NCBI RefSeq assembly: GCF_014779765.1
Contig: NZ_JACXZA010000003.1
Coordinates: 806,001-870,000, forward strand
DNA length: 64,000 nt
Origin: Paenibacillus terricola
Lineage (GTDB): Bacteria > Bacillota > Bacilli > Paenibacillales > Paenibacillaceae
Direction of reading: 5' to 3'
Shown piece after piece: positions 41,490-50,240 of this stretch; position 1 is the first letter of the stretch, and each line of letters begins with the position of its first letter. The notes below the pieces were generated by a model, which saw only the letters and a program-made list of their open reading frames with translations, was not told the origin of the DNA and searched no databases. Position numbers and translations under genes: made by a program.

Positions 41490-43625
41490 TTAGTCTACAT
41501 TAGCGTCCGCATTCGCCGCAGTACCGTCAGCAGGCGTCTGCTGCTTGCCCATTGTCGTACCTGTCGACGACTTATTCGAATTGCTTGGGTTGCGCGGCGT
41601 TCCTGTCAGACCGATTTCATCGTCATACGCATCGAAAATTTGGCGGGCGATCGGCGCTGCGCCTTTGGCGCCGAAGCCGCCCTCTGGTACGACGACTGCA
41701 ACAGCCAGCACAGGATTAACAGCAGGCGCATAAGCGATGAACACCGCGTTATCGACCAGCCTGCCGCCCACGGACTGCTGCGATGTACCCGTCTTACTTG
41801 CGTACGTGTAGTTAACGCCAGCGAATGCTGCACTCACGTTTACAAGCCGCATGCCCTGTTCAACCTCTTCCCAATATTGTTCTGGGAGGTCGACCGTATT
41901 GAGCACTTCCGGCTGCATCGACTGAACCGTATGGCCGTCCGAATCAACGATTTTCTCGACGAACTGCGGCTTCATCCGCTTGCCGCGGCTCGCCAGCGTC
42001 GCCGTATACTGCGCAAGCTGAAGGACCGTATAGCGAGCTTGCTGACCGAATGAGGCACGAATGAGCGCAGATTGTTTACTTGCAGTCTCTGCTTCGTGGT
42101 AATACTCAATGATGCCCGCATTCTCGGATGGCAGACCGCTGCCGGTCTTGACGCCAAGGCCAAACGCTTTCATGTATTCATCCCATTTGTCAACGCCAGC
42201 AATTCCGCTATACTTCCTATACAATCTGTCCCCGACCATCGCCGCCATGAATGGGTTGGATGATTTGCCAATTGCATGCGCCGGATCAAGCGTGCCGTAA
42301 GCATGGTTGAGAGCGTTTCGGATCACGACTTCGCTGCCCTTCTTACCAAAGGTGAACGTACCTGTATCCGGGTACGTCGAGGACGTCGTGAACAGTCCCT
42401 CATTCAAGCCGACCAGAACGGAGAGCGGCTTCTGCGTCGAACCAAGGAACACCATCGAGTCCGCATGACGCCCTGCCTCCTTATCATCTGCGTAAGGAGC
42501 AAGCACCTCGCGAATCGTACCGTTCTTCAGGTAATATTCGCTGTTATCATAATCCTCTGGGCTAATCTTGCCGCCAGACCAGACATTCGGATTATAGTCC
42601 GGCATGCTCGCCATCGCGACAACCTTGCCCGTATTCACTTCCATCGCTACTGCATAGCCGGTCTTCGGCTTCTGATTGACCTTCAGAATGTCAGGGCTAG
42701 TTTTCAGATAGGCAAGATGGTTCGTAATCGCATCTTCTGTCCGCAGCTGTACATTCTTGTTGATCGTCAGATACAGATCGTCACCCTTCTCCGGGTTTGT
42801 AATCGTAGGAGGTCCGATGATCTTGCTGAGGGCGTTGATCGGATAAATCTTCAGTCCGTTCTTGCCGCGCAGCACATCCTGGTACATCAATTCGATGCCG
42901 TCTAGGCCAACATCTTCTTGATCAAGATATTTGAGCTTCGGATCGCTTGTATCTTCTTTCTTCTCTTTGTAGAAATCGAGTGTATTCACAGCCGAGTTGA
43001 ATTTCTTCAAGTAACCGACGAGTTGTACGGCAATGGAGCTGTTGTCGTAATGACGAACGCTCTCCTCTACGATATCGATGCCATCGAACAAATCCCGATT
43101 CTCCATAAAGTAAGCAATTTCTTCATTCGTCAGATCGGTCTTGATTCTACGCGGCGTTGAAATCGTGTTCTTCTTGAATCCAAGGTCGAGCTGGCGCAGC
43201 ACATCATCAGCCGTCATCTGCTTGGTTGGGTCGCCTCTTTCAGCGAATATGGCAGACAGCCGCTCCGCGAATGGTCGCATCCGATTCTCAATCTCTGCCT
43301 GCTGTTCCTTGGCCGTCGACCCTTTTTTCAAGTTTTTGCGAATATCAGGATTGAGCTTGTAATAGAGCGATTGCGTCGATGTCGAATAGGCGATCGGATA
43401 TCCGGTCGAATCGAGAATATTGCCTCGGATCGGTGGAATCATCACCTTCTGAGAGCCGATGTTATTCTCCTCCGCCTTGAGACCAGGACCCTCTACGAAT
43501 TGCAGAATGGCAAGCCGTATAATAAGTACGCTGAACAAAAGAAAAATGACAAAAAAGTACGCGTTCAGCCGGAACGAAAAATGCCGCCTGTTCACAATTT
43601 CGCGTTTTTGTGGATCGTCCTGCAT
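41490..43625 (-). CDS. Class B penicillin-binding protein (PBP2-type transpeptidase), copy 2
   Basis: 711 residues, collinear with copy 1 over its whole length apart from a two-residue deletion (around residue 217) and a divergent C-terminal tail. Membrane anchor near 24-45; S-T-Q-K near 395, S-S-N near 455 and K-T-G-T near 611 are intact, so both copies should be active. Most differences are conservative substitutions, and long stretches match at DNA level, indicating a fairly recent duplication or gene conversion. GAGGAAGGAG precedes the ATG. The transglutaminase-like gene lies 110 bp upstream in the same orientation. Confidence 0.94.
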   Translation of the reverse strand: MQDDPQKREIVNRRHFSFRLNAYFFVIFLLFSVLIIRLAILQFVEGPGLKAEENNIGSQKVMIPPIRGNILDSTGYPIAYSTSTQSLYYKLNPDIRKNLKKGSTAKEQQAEIENRMRPFAERLSAIFAERGDPTKQMTADDVLRQLDLGFKKNTISTPRRIKTDLTNEEIAYFMENRDLFDGIDIVEESVRHYDNSSIAVQLVGYLKKFNSAVNTLDFYKEKKEDTSDPKLKYLDQEDVGLDGIELMYQDVLRGKNGLKIYPINALSKIIGPPTITNPEKGDDLYLTINKNVQLRTEDAITNHLAYLKTSPDILKVNQKPKTGYAVAMEVNTGKVVAMASMPDYNPNVWSGGKISPEDYDNSEYYLKNGTIREVLAPYADDKEAGRHADSMVFLGSTQKPLSVLVGLNEGLFTTSSTYPDTGTFTFGKKGSEVVIRNALNHAYGTLDPAHAIGKSSNPFMAAMVGDRLYRKYSGIAGVDKWDEYMKAFGLGVKTGSGLPSENAGIIEYYHEAETASKQSALIRASFGQQARYTVLQLAQYTATLASRGKRMKPQFVEKIVDSDGHTVQSMQPEVLNTVDLPEQYWEEVEQGMRLVNVSAAFAGVNYTYASKTGTSQQSVGGRLVDNAVFIAYAPAVNPVLAVAVVVPEGGFGAKGAAPIARQIFDAYDDEIGLTGTPRNPSNSNKSSTGTTMGKQQTPADGTAANADANVD

Positions 43626-43735
43626 GTGCTGTAGCTTCTCCTTCCTCTCCCGAACGAAGGCTTAGCCGTACCGGGATTATAACCATTGTTTACTTAAAAC
43701 GTGCTAAGCGCTTCAAATGTTATCCTTAGCGGACA

Positions 43736-44923
43736 TCAAACGCTTGGAATATGCGTGGTCTCAAATCCTGGCGGATTGAACCAATCGCCCGACATCGCCC
43801 AAGTCGCATCGAGCGGCACCCATATAGGATTACCCTCAGGACCCATAATTCTAACTTCATTCCATGCATGAGGACCGAAACCGCTTGCCGTTGTACCGCC
43901 CATGCCTGTTACTACACGCACTTCAAGACCAGAAGCCCGCGCCATTACGGCATATAGACGGGAAACATCGATACAAACGCCAAGCCTCGACTGGAATGTA
44001 TCCTCCGGCGTTTGCTCTTTCCATATACCATGTTCCTCATAGTTACGCGCTTTATCCCAATCATATGCAATGCGCGTACCGACCCAGCGATACAACGCAC
44101 GTGCCTTCTCTTCATCGGTCGTCGCATCCTTCGTGACAGAAAGCGCTGCTTCCGCGATATTATCCGGAATGGCATAGTCCTTGATTTCGTACTTGCGTTG
44201 AATGATTCGCTGCAGTTCGTCGCCAACCGCTTCTGTCAGAACCGGTCCACGATCGGCCAGCAATTGACCCGCCACTGGCTCCAGCAGTTGAGCGGATGCT
44301 TCGCTATAGACGTCTGACGAACGAATCTTCTCCGTGAACGGTCCGTTCGGGGCCAGCGTCGAATAAACGAACAAGACCGCAACAAGGAGGAACGACCGAA
44401 CGGCACCATGAATTGCGCCGATAATACCGCCAATTACGCGACTTGCGAGTCTGCCCCCTGGGAGAAGATGACGTCCATCCTCCATGTCATGATCTGCCAT
44501 TCTACTCGAACGCCGTCCGCCAAGCCGGTCTACCCATCTCTCGATAGGGGACGCCAGCCGAGCTGCAGCAAAGCGGAAGACAGCATAAAGCAGCAGCATG
44601 AGAACACCATATCGGAACAGAGCAAAGTCGCTTAAGCTCGTCACGAATGTGTACCACAGCTGAACGAGTGATCCAACCTCTTTCTCGGGAGGATGAACAC
44701 CCGATAGCAGCTTCGCAATGACTGGGGAGAGCAGCGCCGCCGTCTTCCACGCCGCGAAGAAGGATAGCAGCATGAGTACGCCATCCCATACAAAAAAGAA
44801 AAGACGCTTCGCGGAGCCCGATGCGCCTTTGACCAGCCCTTGCACAAGCGAAACGAGCAGCAGCGCCAAAATGATTAGCGCCACTGGTTCGAACGTCGTT
44901 ATTGCATGTATCCAGGATGCCAT
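43736..44923 (-). CDS. Membrane protein with CvpA-like region fused to transglutaminase-like domain
   Basis: 395 residues. Residues 10-195 hold four or five membrane helices arranged like CvpA (V-Q-G-L-V-K-G-A-S-G; G-G-I-I-G-A-I-H-G-A-V-R-S-F). The extracytoplasmic C-terminal half is a transglutaminase/cysteine-protease-like domain with catalytic Cys near 316 (L-G-V-C-I-D-V-S-R-L), His near 352 (G-P-H-A-W-N-E-V) and Asp near 377 (P-L-D-A-T-W). The intact triad suggests amide chemistry on a wall or surface protein. GAGGAG lies before the ATG. Upstream is a small membrane protein, downstream the PBP/protease block. Confidence 0.85.
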   Translation of the reverse strand: MASWIHAITTFEPVALIILALLLVSLVQGLVKGASGSAKRLFFFVWDGVLMLLSFFAAWKTAALLSPVIAKLLSGVHPPEKEVGSLVQLWYTFVTSLSDFALFRYGVLMLLLYAVFRFAAARLASPIERWVDRLGGRRSSRMADHDMEDGRHLLPGGRLASRVIGGIIGAIHGAVRSFLLVAVLFVYSTLAPNGPFTEKIRSSDVYSEASAQLLEPVAGQLLADRGPVLTEAVGDELQRIIQRKYEIKDYAIPDNIAEAALSVTKDATTDEEKARALYRWVGTRIAYDWDKARNYEEHGIWKEQTPEDTFQSRLGVCIDVSRLYAVMARASGLEVRVVTGMGGTTASGFGPHAWNEVRIMGPEGNPIWVPLDATWAMSGDWFNPPGFETTHIPSV

Positions 44924-45006
44924 AAGATCCGCTCCTCTTGCTGCAACACGATCCGCTTGACCGCTGTCCGTTCAACCGGATCAACAGCCTTATGCCTTGG
45001 TGCAAT

Positions 45007-45444
45007 TTAGCTGTTGCTCTTGGCTGTATTGATCAATGTCCGGATCGTATCGTCAATCTTCCAGCTGCCGATCTTCGTACCGCGGAATTTCACTTCCACC
45101 TCGTCAGCATTTGGCTTGCCTGTCAGCTCCAAATTGTCCGTCTTCACGGTGAAGGAACCGTCACTATTCTTCGTATAAGTTGCTTCCGATGCCTCGCCTG
45201 CCATCGCCGTGATCGCTTCCTGTTTCACGCTGTCCGCTACTTTATCGCCAAGGGACTTCACATCTTCCAGCGAATAACCGCTGTATGCTATAACCCCTAT
45301 AACGACTATCGCAACAAGCGCCCATTTAACGACGGTGCGCACAATGCCAATAATAACGAACAAGGCTACGAGCGCGAGCGCAAGAACGAGCCAATTGTCT
45401 TCGAAAAATGTCTTCCACGTCTCTGTGTCATAGACGAAATCCAT
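45007..45444 (-). CDS. Small membrane protein of unknown function
   Basis: 145 residues. Two adjacent transmembrane helices (about residues 18-37 and 40-57) followed by an 85-residue, probably extracytoplasmic domain (Y-T-K-N-S-D-G-S-F-T-V-K-T-D-N-L-E-L-T-G-K). AAGGGGG precedes the ATG. It lies 83 bp upstream of the transglutaminase gene in the same orientation and is probably its operon partner. Family not recognised. Confidence 0.78.
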   Translation of the reverse strand: MDFVYDTETWKTFFEDNWLVLALALVALFVIIGIVRTVVKWALVAIVVIGVIAYSGYSLEDVKSLGDKVADSVKQEAITAMAGEASEATYTKNSDGSFTVKTDNLELTGKPNADEVEVKFRGTKIGSWKIDDTIRTLINTAKSNS

Positions 45445-45655
45445 CTAGCAGATATCCCCCTTATTATACGCGCATTCTATACCATTTCAAAAAGCATTCT
45501 CTTACATTTCAAAATTTACTATTATCCATTATAACCGAGGAATGGCGGTCGGTAAACGGACAGCGGGGCTTTAAGGAAGGACAGGCGGCATATCCTGTCC
45601 GTTAGCTGCGTACAAGTACATAGAGCAGACTTTTACGAAGGAGGGCTTAGCTGCT

Positions 45656-46861
45656 GTGAAGACCGCTGTGTGGCTGTACTTATTTCTGTTTATCGCCTTT
45701 TTCGACCTTCATGCGCAATATCCGATTCTTACGCCGTTCGCCGTCTCTCTAGGAGCAGCCCCGTCGTTTATCGGATTAATGATGGGTATATACTCCATTA
45801 CCCACCTGCCTGGCAATCTGATCGCCGGTGTTGGTGTCGACCGATTCGGCAGCCGGCTGTTTATTGTTCTCAGCTTGCTGTCTGCAGGCATCATTCTGCT
45901 GCTGCAAGCCCATGTAGCAAACCCCTGGCAGTTGCTTGCGCTTCGCTCGGTAAGCGGCTTCGTGCTCGCTTTCCTGTCACCAGCCTGTATGGCGATGCTG
46001 GCCCGTCTAGCGACCGATCGAATTCAGCAGGGCAAACTAATGGCCGGCAACGGGCTCGTTCACACGTTCGCATCCGTCTTCTCGCCAGCGGCTGGCGCAC
46101 TGCTCGTCGCTCAGATCGGCTTTACGCGCGCATTCGAATGGCTGGGATGGCTGCTTATTGCCACTGCCATCTGCGCACTGCTCTTCATCCACGAGCGTAA
46201 GGTAACGACAACGCCCATGCCAATCAAAATGGCAAAGCAGGATAATGCCAAACTTCAGACCGAAATCGCTTCTCCTTCTCCAGACCTGAAAGAATCACTG
46301 GAGGAGGACCGTCCATTGCCTTGGCTTGTCTACGTACTGCCGATTGCCACCAGCTGCGCACAAGGCATCTTGTCATTCGAACTGCCGCTAATGGCTGATA
46401 AGCACGGAGGACATTCCATCATGGCGACCGGGCTGCTGTTCTCCGTCGTCAGCTTCGGAGCACTCGTTACGCTGAGCATGCTGTTCCTGAACAAATATTC
46501 GCCTTATCTGCGCACCTTGTGGGGGTCTGTATTGCTGGCAATCGTTTATTTCGCGCTTGCCATCGGCGTACCAATCCCGCTGGCAGGCATGCTGTTTATG
46601 CTCGGCATGGTTAAAGGGGTTATATGGCCCGCCGTCCCGACCCTCCTTATCGATCTTAGCGGCGGCAAGAAGTACGGGCGAACGTTCTCGCTGTTGTCGA
46701 TCGCTTATTCCGTCGGCGCCTTCCTCGGTCCGATGGCCGCAGGTATATTGCGTGACCGAATGTCGCCTTACTTTATTGCTTTCGTCGTTCTTATGGCCGC
46801 TGCTGCAATATTGCCGTTCCATGGTCCGCGTCGCATCTCAGCTAGAACCCATTTTTCTTAG
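45656..46861 (+). CDS. MFS transporter
   Basis: 401 residues with twelve predicted helices and a central cytoplasmic loop (residues 180-225). The helix 2-3 loop reads G-V-G-V-D-R-F-G-S-R-L, a degenerate MFS motif A, and helix 5 holds S-P-A-A-G-A-L-L. The sugar-phosphate-like or drug-exporter subfamily cannot be told. GTG start with GAAGGAGG 11 bases upstream. Divergent from the small membrane protein gene. Substrate unknown. Confidence 0.85.
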   Translation: MKTAVWLYLFLFIAFFDLHAQYPILTPFAVSLGAAPSFIGLMMGIYSITHLPGNLIAGVGVDRFGSRLFIVLSLLSAGIILLLQAHVANPWQLLALRSVSGFVLAFLSPACMAMLARLATDRIQQGKLMAGNGLVHTFASVFSPAAGALLVAQIGFTRAFEWLGWLLIATAICALLFIHERKVTTTPMPIKMAKQDNAKLQTEIASPSPDLKESLEEDRPLPWLVYVLPIATSCAQGILSFELPLMADKHGGHSIMATGLLFSVVSFGALVTLSMLFLNKYSPYLRTLWGSVLLAIVYFALAIGVPIPLAGMLFMLGMVKGVIWPAVPTLLIDLSGGKKYGRTFSLLSIAYSVGAFLGPMAAGILRDRMSPYFIAFVVLMAAAAILPFHGPRRISARTHFS

Positions 46862-46999
46862 ATCTGGGTATTCGCACAAGGCACAACCTCCCCTTCTACA
46901 TAAGATACATTGTGTCACGAGATGACAGTCGTTACGGAGTGATAAACGTAATGGCAGGCGCAAGTGACTCTCATGAACAGTAAAGGGGTGACAATATAA

Positions 47000-47122
47000 A
47001 TGAACTATGTTGATCCAGCTCACAAAGGCTGCGGCCAAGTCGGCGGTCTCTGGACGTCCACTGGTGTAATTCTCGTACTGTTCATTCTCCTCGTAATCGT
47101 GTTCTCCGGCTGTTTCTGCTAA
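47000..47122 (+). CDS. YjcZ-like 40-residue membrane peptide
   Basis: M-N-Y-V-D-P-A-H-K-G-C-G-Q-V-G-G-L-W-T-S followed by one helix T-G-V-I-L-V-L-F-I-L-L-V-I-V-F-S-G-C-F-C. The hydrophobic L-V-L-F-I-L-L-V-I-V core is that of the YjcZ-type small sporulation proteins of Bacillales. GGGGTG lies nine bases before the ATG, and a terminator follows the stop. The C-G/C-F-C cysteines at both ends are unusual for the family and might be lipidated or cross-linked (inference). Confidence 0.8.
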   Translation: MNYVDPAHKGCGQVGGLWTSTGVILVLFILLVIVFSGCFC

Positions 47123-47144
47123 TTGCTAACAACAGTCCTTCAAA

Positions 47145-47177
47145 CAGCTCGCTGCGCTGCAGCGGGCTGTTTTTGGT
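47145..47177 (+). terminator. Terminator after the YjcZ-like gene
   Basis: AACAGCTCGCTGC / GCAGCGGGCTGTT stem with a three-base loop, followed by TTTGG. Confidence 0.82.
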
Positions 47178-47278
47178 TTCACGATAGTAATTGCGCCTTG
47201 CTGCTAGCGCTGCTGTGGCATTGATAACGCCTTACGGTTACAATAGATGCAGCTATCGCAATCGGAGGTGCCGCATAC

Positions 47279-47650
47279 TTGGATATCGCCATTATTGTAG
47301 AAGGCAAAAACGACCGCAGCCGGCTTCGGCGCGTTCTGCAAGAAGATGTTCCCGTGTTCATTACATATGGGACGCCAGGCAGCAGTCAGTTAGAAACGCT
47401 GCGCAAGCAAGTTGGCGACCGACAGGTTTATTTGTTCATGGATAATGATTCATCCGGACGGCGCATTCGGGGGCTGCTTCGCGATCTGTTCCCCGACGCT
47501 GAGCATCTGTATACACGGCGCGGCTATCCAGGCGTCGAGAGCACGCCAGAGTCGTACCTCATCGAACAGCTTGAGAAGGCGGGGCTTGATTCATACATCG
47601 TATACCCCGATCCGAGCTCGATCCCGTTCAACAAAGAGGATTTCGATTAA
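47279..47650 (+). CDS. Toprim-domain-only protein
   Basis: 123 residues that are almost wholly a Toprim fold: I-I-V-E-G-K-N-D (catalytic Glu near 8) and L-F-M-D-N-D-S-S-G-R-R-I-R (DxD near 60), resembling the N-terminal half of RNase M5/primase-like proteins and stand-alone OLD-associated Toprim proteins. Metal ligands are complete, so nuclease or strand-transfer chemistry is possible; no partner domain is encoded nearby. Start is TTG with GGAGGTG eight bases upstream. Convergent with the Sco1 gene. Confidence 0.82.
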   Translation: MDIAIIVEGKNDRSRLRRVLQEDVPVFITYGTPGSSQLETLRKQVGDRQVYLFMDNDSSGRRIRGLLRDLFPDAEHLYTRRGYPGVESTPESYLIEQLEKAGLDSYIVYPDPSSIPFNKEDFD

Positions 47651-47665
47651 CGCTAGCCGCGCGCA

Positions 47666-47702
47666 CAAAAAAGCCGCTCCACCAATGGTGGAGCGGCTTT
47701 CT
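47666..47702. terminator. Bidirectional terminator between the Toprim and Sco1 genes
   Basis: AAAGCCGCTCCACC / GGTGGAGCGGCTTT stem with T/A-rich flanks on both sides. Confidence 0.9.
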
Positions 47703-47705
47703 CGG

Positions 47706-48326
47706 TTACATAACCGATTCAATGTCTTTCATAATCGTATCGGCGGACATCGTTTCCTCATGCGCACCGTCGATATATTTGCGTACGTTGCCGTCACGGT
47801 CAACGAGAACCAGCAGATCCATATGCGAGAACTCATTCGTTTTCTCGTCTTTGTACAGCATCAAACCTTTGAACTTCGGTATGAGCTCCGCCGTATACTT
47901 CTCGTCGCCCCGCAGGAACTTCCAGCCGGCATAGTCAGCATGGAATTTCTCTGAATACTTCTTAATCGCCTCTGGCGTATCGCGCACAGGATCGAACGTA
48001 ATCGACATCAGTTCAACATCAGAGCCGAACTTCTTATCCGCAACCAGCTTGTCCTGCACTTGCGACATCAGTTGCGTCGTTGGCGGACAGACGTCCGGGC
48101 AGTTCGCCCAATAGAAATAGATAAGCCGAACCTTGCCATTGGAATCAGAGAAGTTCACATCGCCGCCATCAATGGCATTTTGCAGCGTAAATTCAGGTGC
48201 TGCCTGCATATTCGGAAGCTTCGGCGCCTTGTCCGAACCACCGTACGTCAGATACAAATAAATCGCCATAAGTACAACAAGCGAGCCAATGGCAAGCTTG
48301 AAAGAATGCTTCAACAGAAACTGCAT
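47706..48326 (-). CDS. Sco1/SenC-family copper chaperone
   Basis: 206 residues. N-terminal membrane anchor (residues 12-30), then a thioredoxin-like domain with the copper-binding C-P-D-V-C-P-P-T near residue 78 and the third ligand His in F-S-H-M-D-L-L-V-L-V-D near 167. It delivers copper to the CuA site of cytochrome c oxidase. It lies 27 bp downstream of ctaB in the same orientation, a standard pairing for oxidase assembly. The B. subtilis counterpart is ypmQ. Confidence 0.93.
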   Translation of the reverse strand: MQFLLKHSFKLAIGSLVVLMAIYLYLTYGGSDKAPKLPNMQAAPEFTLQNAIDGGDVNFSDSNGKVRLIYFYWANCPDVCPPTTQLMSQVQDKLVADKKFGSDVELMSITFDPVRDTPEAIKKYSEKFHADYAGWKFLRGDEKYTAELIPKFKGLMLYKDEKTNEFSHMDLLVLVDRDGNVRKYIDGAHEETMSADTIMKDIESVM

Positions 48327-48353
48327 AGCCAGACCTCTCCTAACTCTCCCGAT

Positions 48354-49214
48354 CTAACCGACATGCGCGGTATCAACCATCATCACGATAAAGATAATCA
48401 TTAAATAATTGACCGAAATAAGGAAGTTCGTCTTCGCCCACTTGTCCACATTCGCCGCGCGTAAGCCCATTAACGTCTGAACGAGCCACCCAGCACTCAG
48501 CAGTGTCGAAATAATCAAGAAGGCGATACCTACGTAGTCATACGCGTACAGCAGGATGCCCGTCGGAATGAGCAGCGCAATATACGGAATCATCTGCAGC
48601 TTCGTCCGTTCAATCCCCTTAACGACCGGAAGCAGCGGGAATCCCGCAGCACGATACTCTTCAACCCGGCGAATCGCCAGCGACCAGAAATGCGCCGGCT
48701 GCCACAAGAACAACCATGCAAATAGGATCCATGCGCCTATATCAATCGAATCGGTAACCGCGCAGTAGCCAATAACTGGCGGCATTGCACCAGAGATCCC
48801 GCCGATCGAGGTACTCCAGGTCGAAGTGCGCTTTAACCACATCGTATAGACGACGATATAGGCGAACATTCCGATAATCCCCAATATTCCGCACGTCGTG
48901 TTCACTAATGTGAACAGAACAGTAAGGCCAAGCACCCCTAGAATAATACCGTATACCAATACCGCATTCGGATTAAGACGACCGTTAGGGAGCGCGCGAT
49001 GTTGGGTACGCGTCATTTTCTTATCGAGCTCACGGTCCCAATAGTTATTAATTACGGTAGCGCAAGCCATAACAAGCGTCGTACCAATCAACATGTACAG
49101 CAGAGTCCACCAATCAAAATGCCACTTCGAAGCAACCCAGAAGCCGCCGAATGCAGCAAATACGTTAAGCCGCAGCAGATTCGGCTTCGTTAGCTCTATC
49201 CAATCCTTCCACAC
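48354..49214 (-). CDS. ctaB: Protoheme IX farnesyltransferase
   Basis: 286 residues with about eight or nine membrane helices. It converts heme B to heme O for terminal oxidases. The UbiA-type Mg-diphosphate motif N-N-Y-W-D-R-E-L-D-K-K-M is near residue 57, and the family segment F-L-W-Q-P-A-H-F-W-S-L-A-I near 170. GTG start with GGGAGG eight bases upstream. Slightly shorter at the N-terminus than the usual 300 residues. Operon with the Sco1 gene. Confidence 0.93.
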   Translation of the reverse strand: MWKDWIELTKPNLLRLNVFAAFGGFWVASKWHFDWWTLLYMLIGTTLVMACATVINNYWDRELDKKMTRTQHRALPNGRLNPNAVLVYGIILGVLGLTVLFTLVNTTCGILGIIGMFAYIVVYTMWLKRTSTWSTSIGGISGAMPPVIGYCAVTDSIDIGAWILFAWLFLWQPAHFWSLAIRRVEEYRAAGFPLLPVVKGIERTKLQMIPYIALLIPTGILLYAYDYVGIAFLIISTLLSAGWLVQTLMGLRAANVDKWAKTNFLISVNYLMIIFIVMMVDTAHVG

Positions 49215-49700
49215 AATAAAGCCTCCCGTTCCATTACAACAAGGTGAAACGGCTGCGCCGTTCTTTACATGGTGCAGTACGTTTCATTCCGGAGAAATCC
49301 AAATCCAAGTATAATGCAAAACTTATACTTTCGCGGATTTCAAGCAGCCGTTGTCGGCATACCTTGGCGAATCGTACTAATCATACAGAAAATTTATAGC
49401 ATTGACAACGTTCGTCCCTGCTGTTCAATAATTTGACACGTTCCAATGGCAATTTGTCGAACAACGTCTAAGTTGTTGTTGCTTTCACGACGAGTCACCA
49501 TTCCAGCACTCCCGCATACGATGGGTATGTAGTCGATAGCCCAGAGGGAGTGAGCGACATTCGATCGATTCCACAAATGGTGTACCAAAGCCCCGGTGGA
49601 TTTGAAACGACGCAAAAGATCCAACGAAAATTGCCCTAGCGTTTACTAAGTTCCGTTCATTCGGGACTACATTACTTAATGAAAAGCGAGGAAATGAACA
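49215..49700. other. Long intergenic region between ctaB and gerQ
   Basis: 486 bases. A TTGACA at 49402-49407 on the plus strand with a poor AATAAT 19 bases on is only a weak promoter. A 76-codon minus-strand frame (49394-49624) lacks a ribosome binding site. A forespore/mother-cell promoter for gerQ is expected near its 3' end, but I cannot pick it out. Confidence 0.4.
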
Positions 49701-50237
49701 ATGTCTTACCACAACGCAGTAAGTCCAGCATCGCAAGGTTACGGTTATTCGTACGGCTTCAGCGCAGCAACGCCAGCCCCATTCCCAGGCGCTAGCGTGA
49801 ATGCTCCTACGACGACGACGCTCAATGCAACGATCCCGCCAATGATGGGAATGGGAGGTATGCCGACGATGATGGGAATGCCACAAATGCCGCAATTCGT
49901 ACCGACCGGCGCAGGCACAGCTCCGCTAGGAACGATGGCGGCACCAGCAAGCGAAGAATCTTATGTTGAGAATATTCTTCGTCTGAACCGCGGCAAAGTC
50001 GGCACGTTCTACATGACGTACGAGAACAATCGCGAGTGGAATGCGAAAATTTTCAAAGGCGTAATCGAGGCTGCTGGACGCGACCACATTATTATTAGCG
50101 ATCCAACAACTGGCATGCGTTATCTGCTGCTCATGCTGAACCTCGACTACGTCACGTTCGACGGTCCGATCAACTACGAGTACCCTTTTGCCGGCGGTAC
50201 AGTTTCAAACACAACGCCGCTCTCGACATCGAGATAA
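49701..50237 (+). CDS. gerQ: Spore coat protein GerQ
   Basis: 178 residues. The N-terminal 85 residues are a flexible Met/Gly/Pro/Thr-rich arm (P-M-M-G-M-G-G-M-P-T-M-M-G-M-P-Q-M-P), followed by the conserved GerQ domain Y-V-E-N-I-L-R-L-N-R-G-K-V-G-T-F-Y-M-T-Y-E-N-N-R-E-W-N-A-K-I-F-K-G and D-P-T-T-G-M-R-Y-L-L-L-M. In B. subtilis GerQ is needed for localising the cortex-lytic enzyme CwlJ and is cross-linked into the coat by transglutaminase. GAGGAAATG precedes the ATG. Expression is expected in the mother cell during sporulation. Confidence 0.93.
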   Translation: MSYHNAVSPASQGYGYSYGFSAATPAPFPGASVNAPTTTTLNATIPPMMGMGGMPTMMGMPQMPQFVPTGAGTAPLGTMAAPASEESYVENILRLNRGKVGTFYMTYENNREWNAKIFKGVIEAAGRDHIIISDPTTGMRYLLLMLNLDYVTFDGPINYEYPFAGGTVSNTTPLSTSR

Positions 50238-50240
50238 CGG

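Noticed and set aside
49394-49624. 76-codon minus-strand frame upstream of gerQ
   Set aside because: No ribosome binding site and no recognised similarity; kept only as part of the spacer description.
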